This document shows positions 36,190 to 46,829 of a stretch of 64,000 nt of DNA, in pieces (positions within the stretch are counted from its first letter, which is position 1; each line of letters starts with the position of its first letter). The translations under genes and the position numbers were made by a program. This stretch comes from Eucommia ulmoides. Lineage: Eukaryota > Streptophyta > Magnoliopsida > Garryales > Eucommiaceae. Below the pieces are notes generated by a model. The model was not told where the DNA came from. It ran no database searches and was given only the letters and a program-made list of their open reading frames with translations. The stretch covers positions 1,116,001 to 1,180,000 of the forward strand of contig JAENRU010000487.1 in NCBI GenBank assembly GCA_016647705.1, read 5' to 3'.

Positions 36190-37440
36190 CTCTGCCCCCC
36201 AGACGACAACGGGAGGTCGGTTTGTTGGGTTTCGGTGGTCGACTTGTAGAATGGGCATAACTGGTGTTTTGGAGAAGACCTAAAATAGTCTGTGGTACGA
36301 CAGCTAGCCTTGGTCAGGATTTTTTTGGAGGAGATGCAGGACGACGGCTCGTCTCCGACCTGATTGGCACGGAGGGCGGCAAATCGCTGCACTAGTCGGT
36401 GCAGCGATGGCAGGGGTAATAGCTAGTCGTGCCCCGGGCTGACACTAGCGACCTGGAACAGTTTGTGGCACGGAAGCTAGCATTAGCCAGGATGTTTTTT
36501 GGATGAGATGCAGGATGGCAGCTCGTCTCCGACCTGATTAGCGTGGAGGACGGTAAATCGCTACACTTGTCGGTGTAGCTCTATTGGGGATAACAGCTAG
36601 TCGCGCCCCGGGCTGACACTATCGACTTGGAACAATAGCTGGCACGGCAGCTAACCTTGGCCAAGATGTTTTTTTGGAGGAGATACAGGATGGCAGCTCG
36701 TCTCTGACCTGATTGGCGTGAAGGACAGCAAATCGCTACACTGATCGATGTAGCGTTGTCGGGGATAAAAGCTAGTTGTCCCTCAGGCTGACACTAGTGA
36801 CCTGGAACAGTCTCTGGCACGGCAACTAGCCTTGGCCAGGATGTTTTTTTGGAGAAGATGCAGGACGGCGGCTCGTCTCCTACCTGATTGGCACGGAGGG
36901 CGACAAATCGTTGCACTGGTCGGTGTAGCGCTGGCAGGGGTAACAGCTAGTCGCGCCCCAGGCTGACACTAGTGACCTGGAACAGTCCGTGGCACGGTAG
37001 CTAGCCTTGGCCAGGATGTGTTTTTGGAGGAGATGTAGGACAGCGGCTCGTCTCCGACTTGATTGGCGAGGAGGGCGACAAATCGCTGCACTGGTCAGTG
37101 TAGCGCTAGCGGGGGTAATAGCTAGTCACACCCCGGGCTGACACTAGCGACCTGGAACAGTCCGTGGCACGACAGATAGCCTTGGCCAGGATGTTTTTTT
37201 GGAGAAGATGCAGGACGGCGACTCGTCTTCTACCTAATTGGCGCGGAGAGCGGCAAATCGCTGCATTGGTTGGTGTAGCGTTGGCAAGGATAATAGCTAG
37301 TCGTACCCCGGGCTGACACTAGTGACCTAGAACAATCTGTGGCATGACAGCTAGCCTTGGCCAGGATTTTTTTTGGAGGAGATGCAAGACGGTAACTCGT
37401 CTTCGACCTAATTGGCACGGAGGGCGGCAAATCGCTACAC
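36190..37440. repeat. 175-bp tandem repeat in the Tat element's 3' untranslated zone
   Basis: Unit markers 'gatgcaggacggcggctcg' (with variants) lie at about 36334, 36508, 36683, 36858, 37033, 37208 and 37382, a spacing of 174-175 bp. About six full units plus partial ones are present. Each contains 'gctgacactagcgacctgga' and 'cagctagccttggccagga' type blocks. The array lies between integrase and the antisense ORF. Plant Tat elements are known to carry variable tandem repeats in this region, which can seed satellite DNA. Confidence 0.88.
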
Positions 37441-37719
37441 TGGAGATCGACGGGAGGGCTGCTCGTTCCGGCCTCTTCGGTGCGGAGCGCGGCACGCTCC
37501 GCCTTTGCAATGGAGATTGGCGGGAAGGCGGCTCTCTCCGGCCTATTCGACTTGGAGGGCAACACGAAAGATATCATGTGCCGCCTCTACACTTAATTTC
37601 AATAAAACACCTATCTTTATTGTGTTGTTAATTTCATTGCCATTTAGGAATAAAAACAAAAAGAGAACAAAAATAGCAAAGATCAAAAAAGAAATGTTAA
37701 AACGCCTGATCAGACTGCT

Positions 37720-40700
37720 GCTCTCTCAGATAATAGCGCATCAAGTGCTCAGCATTCCAGAGTCGCCTGAGTGGCACGCCCTCCTTGGTCGCAAGATCGT
37801 AGGTGTCGGGCCGAGTCGTTCATGTCACGCGGTACGGTTCTTTCCTGGTCGGAGCGAGCTTCCCTATGCTTTGATCTTTGGTAGTAAGGGTGGCCTTCCT
37901 CAGGATGAGATCATCGTCATTAAAAGATCGAGGTCAAACCCATCGATTATAATATCGGGCCGCCCTTCGCTGATATGCGGCTTGGTGAACCTGGGCCCTT
38001 TCTCTTCTGTCCTCCAGTAGGTCGAGGTTTATGGCTAGGGCGGCTTCATTTTCAGCTCGGTTGAATGGGGCCACAACCCAGGGAGATGATAGACCGATCT
38101 TTACCGGGATGCCTGCTTCAGATCCGAAGGCCATTGCGAATAGCGTCTCACCGGTGTGAGTCTAGGTCGTCGTATGGTAGGCCTGCAGCACGGGGTAGAG
38201 GTCTTCCACCCACAATCCCTTGGACTTATCTAGCCTGGTCTTCAAATTTTGCAAAATAGTTCGGTTTGTGACCTCGACTTGACCGTTTGCTTGGGGGTGG
38301 CCTGGCGAAGAAAAATTAGTGTTGATTCCTAGCCCGGAACAGAGCTTGGCGAATAGGTCGTTGTTGAACTGCTTTTTGTTATTAGATACAATGGCTTTTG
38401 GGATTCCAAATTGGCAAATTATTTTTTTCCAAGCGAAGTCCCGGATCTTCTCCTTCATGATCTTGGCGAGGGTCTCGGCTTCGACCCACTTGGTGAAATA
38501 ATCGATTGCGACGACAAGGAATTTTCTCTGGCCGGTGGCCAGTGAAAACGAGCCGAGGAGATCAATTCTCCTCTGGGAAAAGGGCCAAGGGCTAGTCATT
38601 GGGGCCAGCTCGGTAGGCATCGCGTGAGGGTGCACGGCGAACCTGTGGCACTTGTCGCCTCTATTCACAAACTCATCGGCGTCCTCTAGCATTTTCGGCC
38701 AGTAGTAACCACTCAGTAGTAGCTTTCGACCCAGCGATCTGCCACCGAAGTGATTTTTACAAATGCCTTCGTGGACCTCACTCATAACGTAGTCAACCTC
38801 TTCAGGTTAGAGGCACCAAGAGCAGAGGCCCGAGAAAGACTTGCGGTATAGAACGTCGTCAATTAAAGTGTATCGCGTAACCTGGTAGCATATTTTCCTC
38901 GCCTCAACTTGGTCCCAAGGTGTAGTTCCATTGGCGAGGTAGTCTTTGATCGGGTCCATCCAGGTCGGGCCGGTACCGAGGGCGCAAACATTGGGGACGT
39001 CTTCCGGGGTAGCAATGCTCGGCCTAGCAAGATACTCAACGGTAACCATTCTCCTTAGGGTGTGCTCCACCGCCGAGGACAGGTTGGCCAATGCGTCGGC
39101 GTGTTGGTTTTCATGTTAGGGTATCTGCTTTACTTGAATGTTTTGGAAACCACTTGTTAGGGCCTTGACCCGATCTAAATAGGTGATCATACTCGGATCC
39201 TTAGCCTGATACTCTCCGTTGACTTGGTTGACCACAAGCTAAGAGTCGCTCAAGACTAGGAGAGCTTTTGCATTGAATTCTAGGGCTAGACGCAGCCCGG
39301 TAAAGAGAGCTTCATACTCTACCTCGTTGTTGGTAGCTCGGAAATCGAGCCTAAGTGCGTATTCAACTTCATCTTTGTCCAAAGAGACAAGAACCATCCC
39401 GGCACTGGAGTTTTTCTGGTTGGAGGATCCATCAGTGAACAGATGCCAAACATCGGGGTTCAGGTCGGAGATCTTTGTAACTTTTTCGCCCACCTGATTG
39501 GTTGGAGGAAAGGTCTTCTCGGTATTACAGAGATCGATAGAAGGGTCATCGTCCTGGAAGGTTAGCTCGGCTATGAAATCAATCAGGACCTGCCCCTTGA
39601 TCACCATCCTCGGACGATACTCGATGTGAAATTGGCCCAGCTCAAGACTATACTTCATCAAACAGCCTGAGATGTCAGGAGAATGGAGGATCTGCCTCAG
39701 TGGCTGGTCGCTCAGCACAACTATGGTGTGGGCTTGAAAGTATTGCTTCAATTTTCTAGATACCACTAGCAACTAGTAAGCAAGCTTCTCGAATTTTGAA
39801 TAGCACGTCTCGGCGTCGAAAATGACCTTGCTTGAATAGTAGATCGGGCTCTGAATGTCGGCCTCTTCTCTGACCAGGGTGGTACTCACAGTCGTGGTGG
39901 AGGTCGCAAGGTAGAGGAATATGTCTTCTTCCTTTTTTGACGTGCTGAAGAGAGATAATTCATCAATTCTTGGAAAGCAACGTCACATTCCTCAGTCCAC
40001 TCAAATGCCTTGTTACCCCTAAGGATTTGGAAAAAAAAGAGGCACTTCTCGGATGATCTGGAGATGAATCTGTTTAGGGCTGCGAGGTGGCCAGTCAACA
40101 TCTGGATCTCATTCTTGTTGCGCAGGGGTGACATGTTGAGCACTGCGCTTATCTGGTCGGGGTTGGCGTCAATACCATGCTGGGAGACCATGAAGTCAAG
40201 AAACTTGCTAGCGGACACCCCGAAGATGCACTTGTTTAGATTTAATTTCATACGGTGAGCTCGGAGCTTATCGAAGCAGACCTGCAAATGGCCAAGGTGA
40301 TCACCAACTCAGCGAGATTTGACGAGCATGTCATCGATGTATACCTTCATCGTCTCTCTGATTTATTCCTTGAACATCTTGTTTACGAGTCTTTAATAGG
40401 TCGCCCCGGCATTACGGAGGCCAAAAGGCATCACCTTTAGCAATACGTGCCTCTATCCGTGATGAATAAGGTCTTACTTTTGTCCAGATGGTACATTGGG
40501 ATCTGGTTATAACCGGCGTAGGCATCCAGAAAGCTGAGCTATTCATAATCGATTGTGGCGTCCATCACTATGTCGATCCTCGAGAGGGGGAATAAGTCTT
40601 TTAGACAAGCCTTGTTGAGGTCAGTGAAATCGATGCAAAGGCGCCATTTATTCCCAGCCTTAGGAGCCAGGACGATGTTCGCGAGTCAGTCCGAGAACTT

Positions 40701-40787
40701 AACCTCTTCCACAATGCCCGATCTGATTAACTTATCCATTTATTCCCCAATTATTTTTTACTGGTCCGGATGAAACTTTCTTCTCTA
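37720..40787 (-). pseudogene. Tat-lineage pol remnant (RT, RNase H, aRNase H, integrase)
   Basis: Minus-strand frames show reverse transcriptase sequence (40790 to about 39890, e.g. 'LNLNKCIFGV'). Next come RNase H tether sequence and a second RNase H-like domain (39772-39239, 'LFTDGSSN', 'NNEVEYEALFTGLRLA'). Integrase follows, with its zinc-finger-like region and catalytic core (38785-38162, 'IDYFTKWVEAE', 'FSSPGHPQANGQVEVTN'), and a C-terminal part to about 37720. The domain set fits the Tat lineage. The region is broken many times and cannot encode a working polyprotein. gag and protease are not present. Confidence 0.9.
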
Positions 40788-41481
40788 CTCTCTACTCTTC
40801 ACTCTCATTTATCTCAACCCTCAAACCTCAAATCAACACCATTCATTACATTTGCCACTTCTATTAATTAGTCTCATGTATAGTCTCATTGATACAATTC
40901 TCAAATTGCCTTTTACAACCCCATTAAACACCTCTTTAAAATTTAAATTATATTCAACTAAAATTACAGTTATAAAAAACTCTAATACCAAATTACTATT
41001 TAACACAATATTATATACAATATATTTTTTGTACCCAAAAAAAAATTACAATATGCTTTTGTAACACTTTATAATAATATTAACTTAAAAAATAATAATT
41101 CTACATAATTTTACTAAAATATGATATATCTCTAACTATAATACATATAAAAATTTGGATTTTACCCCACACATCTCTTCAATTAAACTAAAATTTCACC
41201 GTTTAATCAAACATTAAATAATACTCTCAATTTGAACAACAAAAATTAAAATGTTGATAATATTAATTGAAAATAAATATAAAAATATATATATATTTTC
41301 AACACTTCAAATAATACATAGTTCACACACAAAAATAAAAAATAAACCAAAAACAATACAAATCATACTAATTAACACAAAACATTCTCTCAAATAGAAT
41401 AAAGACAAAATTAAATTTAAATAATCAAAATAAAAACACATGAAATTATTTCAAAACCCGCAAGCGCAGGCATAAAACTAG
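40783..41481 (+). mobile_element. Helitron-like non-autonomous element
   Basis: The right end has an imperfect hairpin (CCCGCAAGCGCAGG) followed 6 bases later by CTAG and a host T, the usual 3' signature of plant Helitrons. The left end is placed where Tat sequence stops and 'TCTCTACTCTC' begins, a typical Helitron start, but its exact first base is uncertain. The body is AT-rich and non-coding. It may mark the point where the Tat element lost its 5' half. Confidence 0.5.
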
Positions 41482-41482
41482 T

Positions 41483-41770
41483 ATATCTAAAAATTAAGTT
41501 ACTAACGCAAGTTTATTTATTCAAAAACAAAATTACTCTCTAACACTATCAATTAAAAAAAAAAAAAAAAAAAAAAAACCTAATTTATAAAGGTCAAAAG
41601 GGTAATTTCAAATATTTTTCCAAAGGAAAGGGGTCAGTATGCTATTCATTAGAAAAGAAGGGGTCAATAATGTAAAATGTGAGGGGGTATCAACTGTCAA
41701 TATAGAACCGCCTCTTTACCACCGTCGCTACTCTCTATATATCATCTCAATCTCCGGATACATCGTTTTC
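41483..41770 (+). promoter_or_regulatory. Promoter region of the eIF1 gene
   Basis: A TATA-like CTATATAT lies at 41735-41742 after about 250 bp of AT-rich sequence. Transcription would start near 41765-41775. The region begins directly after the Helitron-like end, so regulatory sequence may be short. Confidence 0.5.
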
Positions 41771-42966
41771 CTTTCATCTGGAGAATTCGTTGTTGACGTG
41801 CTATTTGATTCGTCTCTCTCTCTTCGTCTAGTTCTCCAGATCTTCCTTTTTCCACAGCAGGTAATCCTAGTTCGATTAATTTTGTGTTTGATTCTTCAAT
41901 CTGATCGTCTAAGTTTCATGATCTGATTACCGATTCTCATCGATTGAATTTCTTTTTTCTCGTGATTGATCGGATCGTATTGCGATGCTATTAGGTTTGC
42001 TTTGTTTGTGTGATTACATGCTTGTTTTTGTAGATTGGACGCGTTGATTCTCTTCGGTGTTTTGACGCGATGTCGATTTCGACTGTAAAACCTAGCCTTC
42101 TGTTTTCGGATAATAATTTTTTAATAAATATAAAATTGATTTGTTATTGTTAATTGGTACTGTGAAATTGAAGTTGTCATCCCTTCTAGATTTATAATCG
42201 ATCCTCCTTTCATGCATATAAATCCCTAATTTCTAGGGTTAACGCATGTGCTATTTGTGTGGGGGGAATCTGTAAGATCAGAGTTCGATTGTAAAACCTG
42301 ACCTTTAACAGAAAATATTTCATTCGTCAAGAAATATAAAGTTGCTTCCTTTTTCTTTTTGGAATTGGTCCTGTGAATTTAAGTGGTTGCTATTATTCCC
42401 TATTATATTTCATTATTGCGTTCGCTTTGAGTATAAAATTCGTCCTTTTCATGCACATAAACTCATATTTATAGCATTGATCCGTTGATGCATGTTCTCT
42501 ATGTGTATGTGTGTGTGGAATTTATAAGATCGGCCAATTTCACTTGGTAATATCCTATAACCTAGATGTGAAATTATACTTACTGTTCTCTGATTTAGGG
42601 AAGACCCATATTTTCACTTACTTGAAACTCAATTTTAAGAAAATTAGATCTGGGGCTTTGTTTTTGGCCAATAAATTGGAAGTATTATATGTTTGAAAGG
42701 GCCAAAGATTACTTATTGGTCTCTGATTTGAGAAAGCTATTTACCATGTAGTTGTTCCGAGTCTACTGTAGTTTCTGTTTATGTAGTTATATTGAAGAGA
42801 CTTGATCAATTGACTTAGATTGTTTGGTTTACACATGCGAACACCTTGAATCTAAATAGCTACAGATTTTTACTTCTGTTTCAGCTGTGCGCATTTGTTG
42901 CATTAGAAACAAGGAGAACGTTTTGCTTGTGAGTTTGGTCCTTTTCAATTCAAGCAGCCAAGTTTC
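41770..42966 (+). other. eIF1 5' leader with a 1.0 kb leader intron
   Basis: Leader exon 1 ends ACAGCAG at 41860, followed by the donor GTAATC. The acceptor TTCTGTTTCAG ends at 42884, and leader exon 2 (42885-42966) runs to the ATG. An intron in the 5' leader followed by T-rich sequence is common in plant housekeeping genes and often raises expression. Splice sites are read from consensus only. Confidence 0.65.
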
Positions 42967-44873
42967 ATGTCTGATCTTGACATCCAGATCCCCACCGCCT
43001 TCGGTATGTCATCCCATGATTTGTGGGTATTACACGTAATTGGAGGGTTAAAATTGGAATTAGAAATGAACCCATGTGAATTTTTCCAATTCCAATTCGA
43101 ACCCTCCAATTCCGCACAACCAAACATAAGAGTTGACCTAAACTATCTTCCTTTCATCATATGTTTGTCAATTATAAGTTTATAACCTTTTTTTTCTTAT
43201 GATTTTTTTTCGGGCAGATCCTTTTGCTGAGGCAAATGCTGGGGATTCCGGTGCTGGGACAAAGGAATATGTGCACATTCGTGTACAGCAGCGTAATGGC
43301 AGGAAGTGTCTGACGACTGTCCAGGGTTTGAAGAAGGAATTCAGCTATAACAAGATACTCAAAGACCTTAAAAAGGAGTTTTGCTGCAACGGTACTGTTG
43401 TCCAGGATCCAGAGCTCGGGCAGGTGAGCATCTGACTCTAAAATTAGATTCACTTGGGCACCGTTTTGTGGTGTTTATTTTTCTTTTCAAGCAAAAACTT
43501 ATATAGAGATAATGTCTTTAGTATTATCCATACAAATGATCTCTTACTTATAAAAAAAATAAAAAATAAAATATTGATGATTGAAAAAAATTTTGTGGAG
43601 AGGTTCTAGTCCATCAATCTACATGAGCCTCTTCAATTTGAAAATTGAAAAACAAAAATAATTATTTTTCGCTTTTCAAAAAAAAAAAAAATATTTCGTT
43701 TTAAGTACAAAACAAATGCTACTTCCAAAATTATGTACTTGTTTGCTTGAAAAAGAGGGCAGTCCGGTGCTAAGAAGCTCCCACCGTGCGGGGTCTGGGA
43801 ATGGGTTAGATCATTTGGGCTTATTGTATCGTTGTTTCCACAACTCAAACTCATGACCTCCATGTCACATGACGACAATTTTTACTGTTTTGAGTTACCA
43901 AACGGTGCCTGCCCAAGTATTATTTTTTTTCCGGTTCTATTGGGTTTTCTTATTATAAGAAGTACTAAAAAAACGTTACCAAATGGTGCCTTGGGCTGTT
44001 TTTGGTGGTAAACGAGTTTTCGGCCCTAATTTATCGGTTCGTTTCTTGTTGTGATATATTAGGTTATCCAGCTCCAGGGCGATCAGCGAAAGAATGTTTC
44101 AACATTTCTTGTTCAGGTAAATCTCTTAGGACCCGTTACAACCGCTTTTTATTACTTAGGATTTGCGTACACACTTTATTCTGGTTTTTTGTGTTTTTTT
44201 GTTTAGAACTCAAAACAATTTCATGAATTTTTTTAAATATTTTTGAACAGTAATTGTTCCGTTTGGTTACTGTTTGTTTCCTGATTCCTGATTCCTGTCT
44301 TCCAAAATTTTGGAATTAATGTATAGAAACGCGTTCGGTACACGTTTATGTTCTGGAAATTATAGGAGTAATTTGGGACTATTTATTGAATTCCTTAGTA
44401 AACTGAGAAACAAAAAAAAATGTTGATTCCTATTAGCTCCCACAAAACTATTCTCATTATCATCCCACTGGTTGTCCACCACCACGCTAGCCACCATACA
44501 TTTAAAAGAAAAAAGACGAATCATACAACCCAACGTGTTTCTTGTCTCTCTTCTCATAAATTAAAGAAACAATTTCAGCTTAATGGTTGTTACTGAACAT
44601 GTTTCTATTTTTGGAATACTCTAGAATGAAAATAGAATTTTCATCCCATCCATTCCAATTCATTGAAAGTAGAAACAGAAAAACAAAAAAGTGTTGGTTT
44701 GCTTTCCATGTCTTACATTGATATGTTTAAGAATAGTTTAAAAATTGTGAAAATTTTTTGGTTACCCAAACAACAGCCTGAACAAACACTAAATATTTTT
44801 TTTCTCTTCATGGTTTTTTTTAAAACAGGCTGGAATTGTGAAGAAGGATCACATCAAGATACATGGTTTTTAG
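42967..44873 (+). CDS. SUI1: Translation initiation factor eIF1 (SUI1)
   Basis: Four coding exons, 42967-43003, 43218-43423, 44063-44116 and 44829-44873, join in frame at GT-AG sites to give 113 residues, the normal length of plant eIF1. The SUI1 domain covers about residues 28-103, with the conserved 'QQRNGRKCLTTVQGL' segment at 36-50, 'QVIQLQGDQRKNV' at 81-93 and the C-terminal 'HIKIHGF'. eIF1 binds the 40S ribosomal subunit near the P site and helps the scanning complex pick the correct AUG. Introns 1 and 3 contain small transposon relics (43030-43130 and about 44257-44775) that leave the splice sites intact. All residues expected of the family appear present. Confidence 0.97.
43030..43130. 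mobile_element. Tiny foldback MITE in eIF1 intron 1
   Basis: 'aattggagggttaaaattgg' near 43038 recurs inverted as 'ccaattcgaaccctccaatt' ending near 43112, with 'gcacaaccaaacat' after it. The stem-loop is about 75-100 bp and looks like a plant MITE of the 'TTTGGTTGTG..GGAATTGG' type. Confidence 0.55.
44257..44775. mobile_element. MITE of the 'CGTTTGGTTAGTGTTTCTG' family in eIF1 intron 3
   Basis: It starts 'gttccgtttggttactg' and contains the family's hallmark phrases: 'gaaacgcgttcggtacacg', 'gattcctattagctcccac', 'aacatgtttctatttttgg' and 'gaaagtagaaacagaaaa'. The right end is not sharp. The same family occurs at 46163, 48860, 56693, 60450, 61331, 62585 and 62904. Confidence 0.6.
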
Positions 44874-45080
44874 AAGACTTCAAGTGCCCTAAACAACTCC
44901 TTAAAAACCTTCTTTTATTGCATGTAATCCTAGAACCTTACCTTTGTTAAAACTGCTTTATTGTTTGTCTATGCTTAAATATCTAATGTTTGGTGCTTTA
45001 TTATTTGCAATCCTTGTGGTGTCATCTTCCGTTGTCTTCTATGTTTGTATGGTATTAGGGTAAGTTACATGTACCTAACA

Positions 45081-46155
45081 CATTGTTGTGAAAGGCGCGC
45101 CTAAAAAGGCGCACAAGGCAAGGCGAGGCGTAGCCATTGCACCTCACCACTGTGAGGTGAGGCGACTTCAAAGAGGCGCGCACCTTGGAGTTGAGGCGTT
45201 GAGGTACAAGGCGCTGCTGAGGTGCGCCTCTTTGAAGCATCCAAAAAACAAATTGAATCGTTTATATAATTGAGAATAAACATTGAATTGAAGACAAAGA
45301 AACCAAAAAAGTTATTGATTCGCAGTTTGAAACCAAGCAGCGTCGCCGAACAGCTACTTCGCCATGCTTCAAATCTGTTTTGTGACTCGATTCTTCTCCT
45401 TCGAATCAAAAATCGTAACAACTTTTTCGTGTTTCGAATCGAGTCTTTTCTTTTGACTTTTGCTGGGCATTTTATCTTCGTTTTTGGCTGCATCACAGAG
45501 AAGAGAGAGAAGAGAGGACATTTGGCATGGCTGCATCACAGAGGAGAGAGAGGGGACATTTGACGTGGCTGCATCACAGAGGAGAGAGAGAGGACATTTG
45601 ACTTGACTGGAGCATTTTACTTTGTTGGGCATTTTACATTTATACAAAACAAACTGGATGGTGGTGGTGGTGACACACAAAAGAGATAAAAATATCTTGG
45701 TTGATGTTATCTCTTTATGGTAAAATACATAAAGTATCTTTAAGAAGTTACAATGTGATTTAAACCCAAATATTAAAAATTAATATTTGACCCTCAAATT
45801 TTTAAAATAAAAATAAAATTAACATACTAACCCTTTAATATTGATCCTTGATTTTAATTTTTTTGAGTGTAGTTATCAATTGTTTTTTAACTTCTGTTCA
45901 AATATTGGTCTTTCGTCTTTGGAGTTCGATTTGAAGTGCAATATTACATGAAATGAGTTCGAAGTGTTTTTTTTATTACTAAACATATAATATATATTTT
46001 ATTTTAGTGAAATTTGAATATTTTTCGCTTCCATGACACTAGAAAAACACATTTAAAATGTGCGCCTCGCTTCAAAGAAACCCGCGCCTCGCCTCATGCC
46101 TCGCCGCCTCGGGGGTCATTGTGCCTCAGTGCCCCTCGCGCCTTAAATAACAATG
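45081..46155. mobile_element. GC-rich inverted-repeat element, probably hAT-like
   Basis: Left CATTGTTGTGAAAGGCGCG and right CGCGCCTTAAATAACAATG are inverted. The eight bases outside are ACCTAACA and ACCTAATG (six of eight match), the duplication length of hAT transposons. Both ends are dense in GGCG/CGCC words (45093-45235 and 46060-46145), while the middle is AT-rich and contains a minisatellite. No transposase is encoded; the open frames are low-complexity. Confidence 0.6.
45490..45612. repeat. Minisatellite, three units of about 40 bp
   Basis: 'ggctgcatcacagaggagag' followed by 'aggacatttgac' recurs at about 45488, 45530 and 45569, inside the GC-ended element. Unit lengths vary slightly through the GA run. 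Confidence 0.7.
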
Positions 46156-46162
46156 ACCTAAT

Positions 46163-46314
46163 GTCCCGTTTGTTTTGGTGGCGATTGATTAACGCTTTTC
46201 TTTTTCTGTTTTTACTCCCAATGAATGGGAATGAGATGAAAATGGGCATGGAATGAAAATTTTGTTTTTATTTTGGGGAACTGGGGATACAATCGTAGTT
46301 AAGTTTGGATTGTT

Positions 46315-46356
<42 letters not shown>

Positions 46357-46651
46357 GGGAGATGAGAGGAGTGTGTGTGCGCGCACGTGTGTGTGAGAGA
46401 GATAGGGAGGAGAGGAGAGAAGGGGAGGAGATAAAGATGTGTGGTGGTGGTTATGGATCGTTGTGGTGGTCGCGTATGGTGGTGGTTTTAAACCTTACTT
46501 TGTGAGAGTGAATAAAAATTAATATTTTTTTAAAGGAGTTCTGGGAATAGAAACATAGCTACTACTAAACACGTTTATGTACATTAATCTTAAGATTTTG
46601 GGAGCAAGAATAGAAATGAGGGAGTGGAAACACTAAACAAACCAGCCCCTG
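46163..46651. mobile_element. MITE of the GTTTGGTTAGTGTTT family with TG/AG microsatellite
   Basis: The left end 'gtcccgtttgttttggtgg' and right end 'cactaaacaaaccagcccc' are imperfect inverses. The core phrases of the family ('acacgtttatgtacattaatc', 'aaatgagggagtggaaacac') are present inverted. A (TG)n(AG)n tract lies at 46312-46358 and gives rise to false open frames. Confidence 0.6.
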
Positions 46652-46829
46652 AGTGTTTCTGTTTTCAGGTTTTGGGAATAGGAAAAAATGTTTTGCTCTT
46701 AAAACAACCAAGCATGTAAAATTTTAAATTTTTTGAAAATGTTCTAGTTTTCTAATTGTGTGCTTCAAAAGGCTACTTAGGTGAATATTTATATGTAATT
46801 TGATCAAATCGTACTTTAGAATTTTATAG

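Larger units (their letters stand above)
27017..40787 (-). mobile_element. Broken Ty3/gypsy retrotransposon of the Tat lineage, 5' truncated
   Basis: Read on the minus strand, the order is reverse transcriptase, RNase H plus a second RNase H-like domain, integrase, a 175-bp tandem repeat, an ORF in antisense, and the 3' LTR (27017-27824). The second RNase H and the extra antisense ORF are features of plant Tat-lineage elements (Retand/Ogre relatives). The gag end and the 5' LTR are missing on the right, where a Helitron-like sequence begins. The coding region is a fossil with many breaks (clearly more than five). Another LTR element sits inside it at 29624-34898, which makes it older than that insertion. 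Confidence 0.88.

Noticed and set aside
36190-37440. CRISPR-like or integron-like array
   Set aside because: The regular repeats are contiguous 175-bp units without unique spacers, in a plant retroelement.
37230-38020. Open frames within and beside the 175-bp repeats
   Set aside because: They follow the tandem repeat or run antisense to the integrase remnant; no independent domain.
40772-40776. GAAAC identical to the five bases left of the Tat 3' LTR (27012-27016), as a target duplication
   Set aside because: RT-like sequence continues a little past this point, so it is not the element's edge; the match is chance.
45369-45680. Minus-strand 103-codon frame with repeats
   Set aside because: It is the translation of the minisatellite in a transposon.
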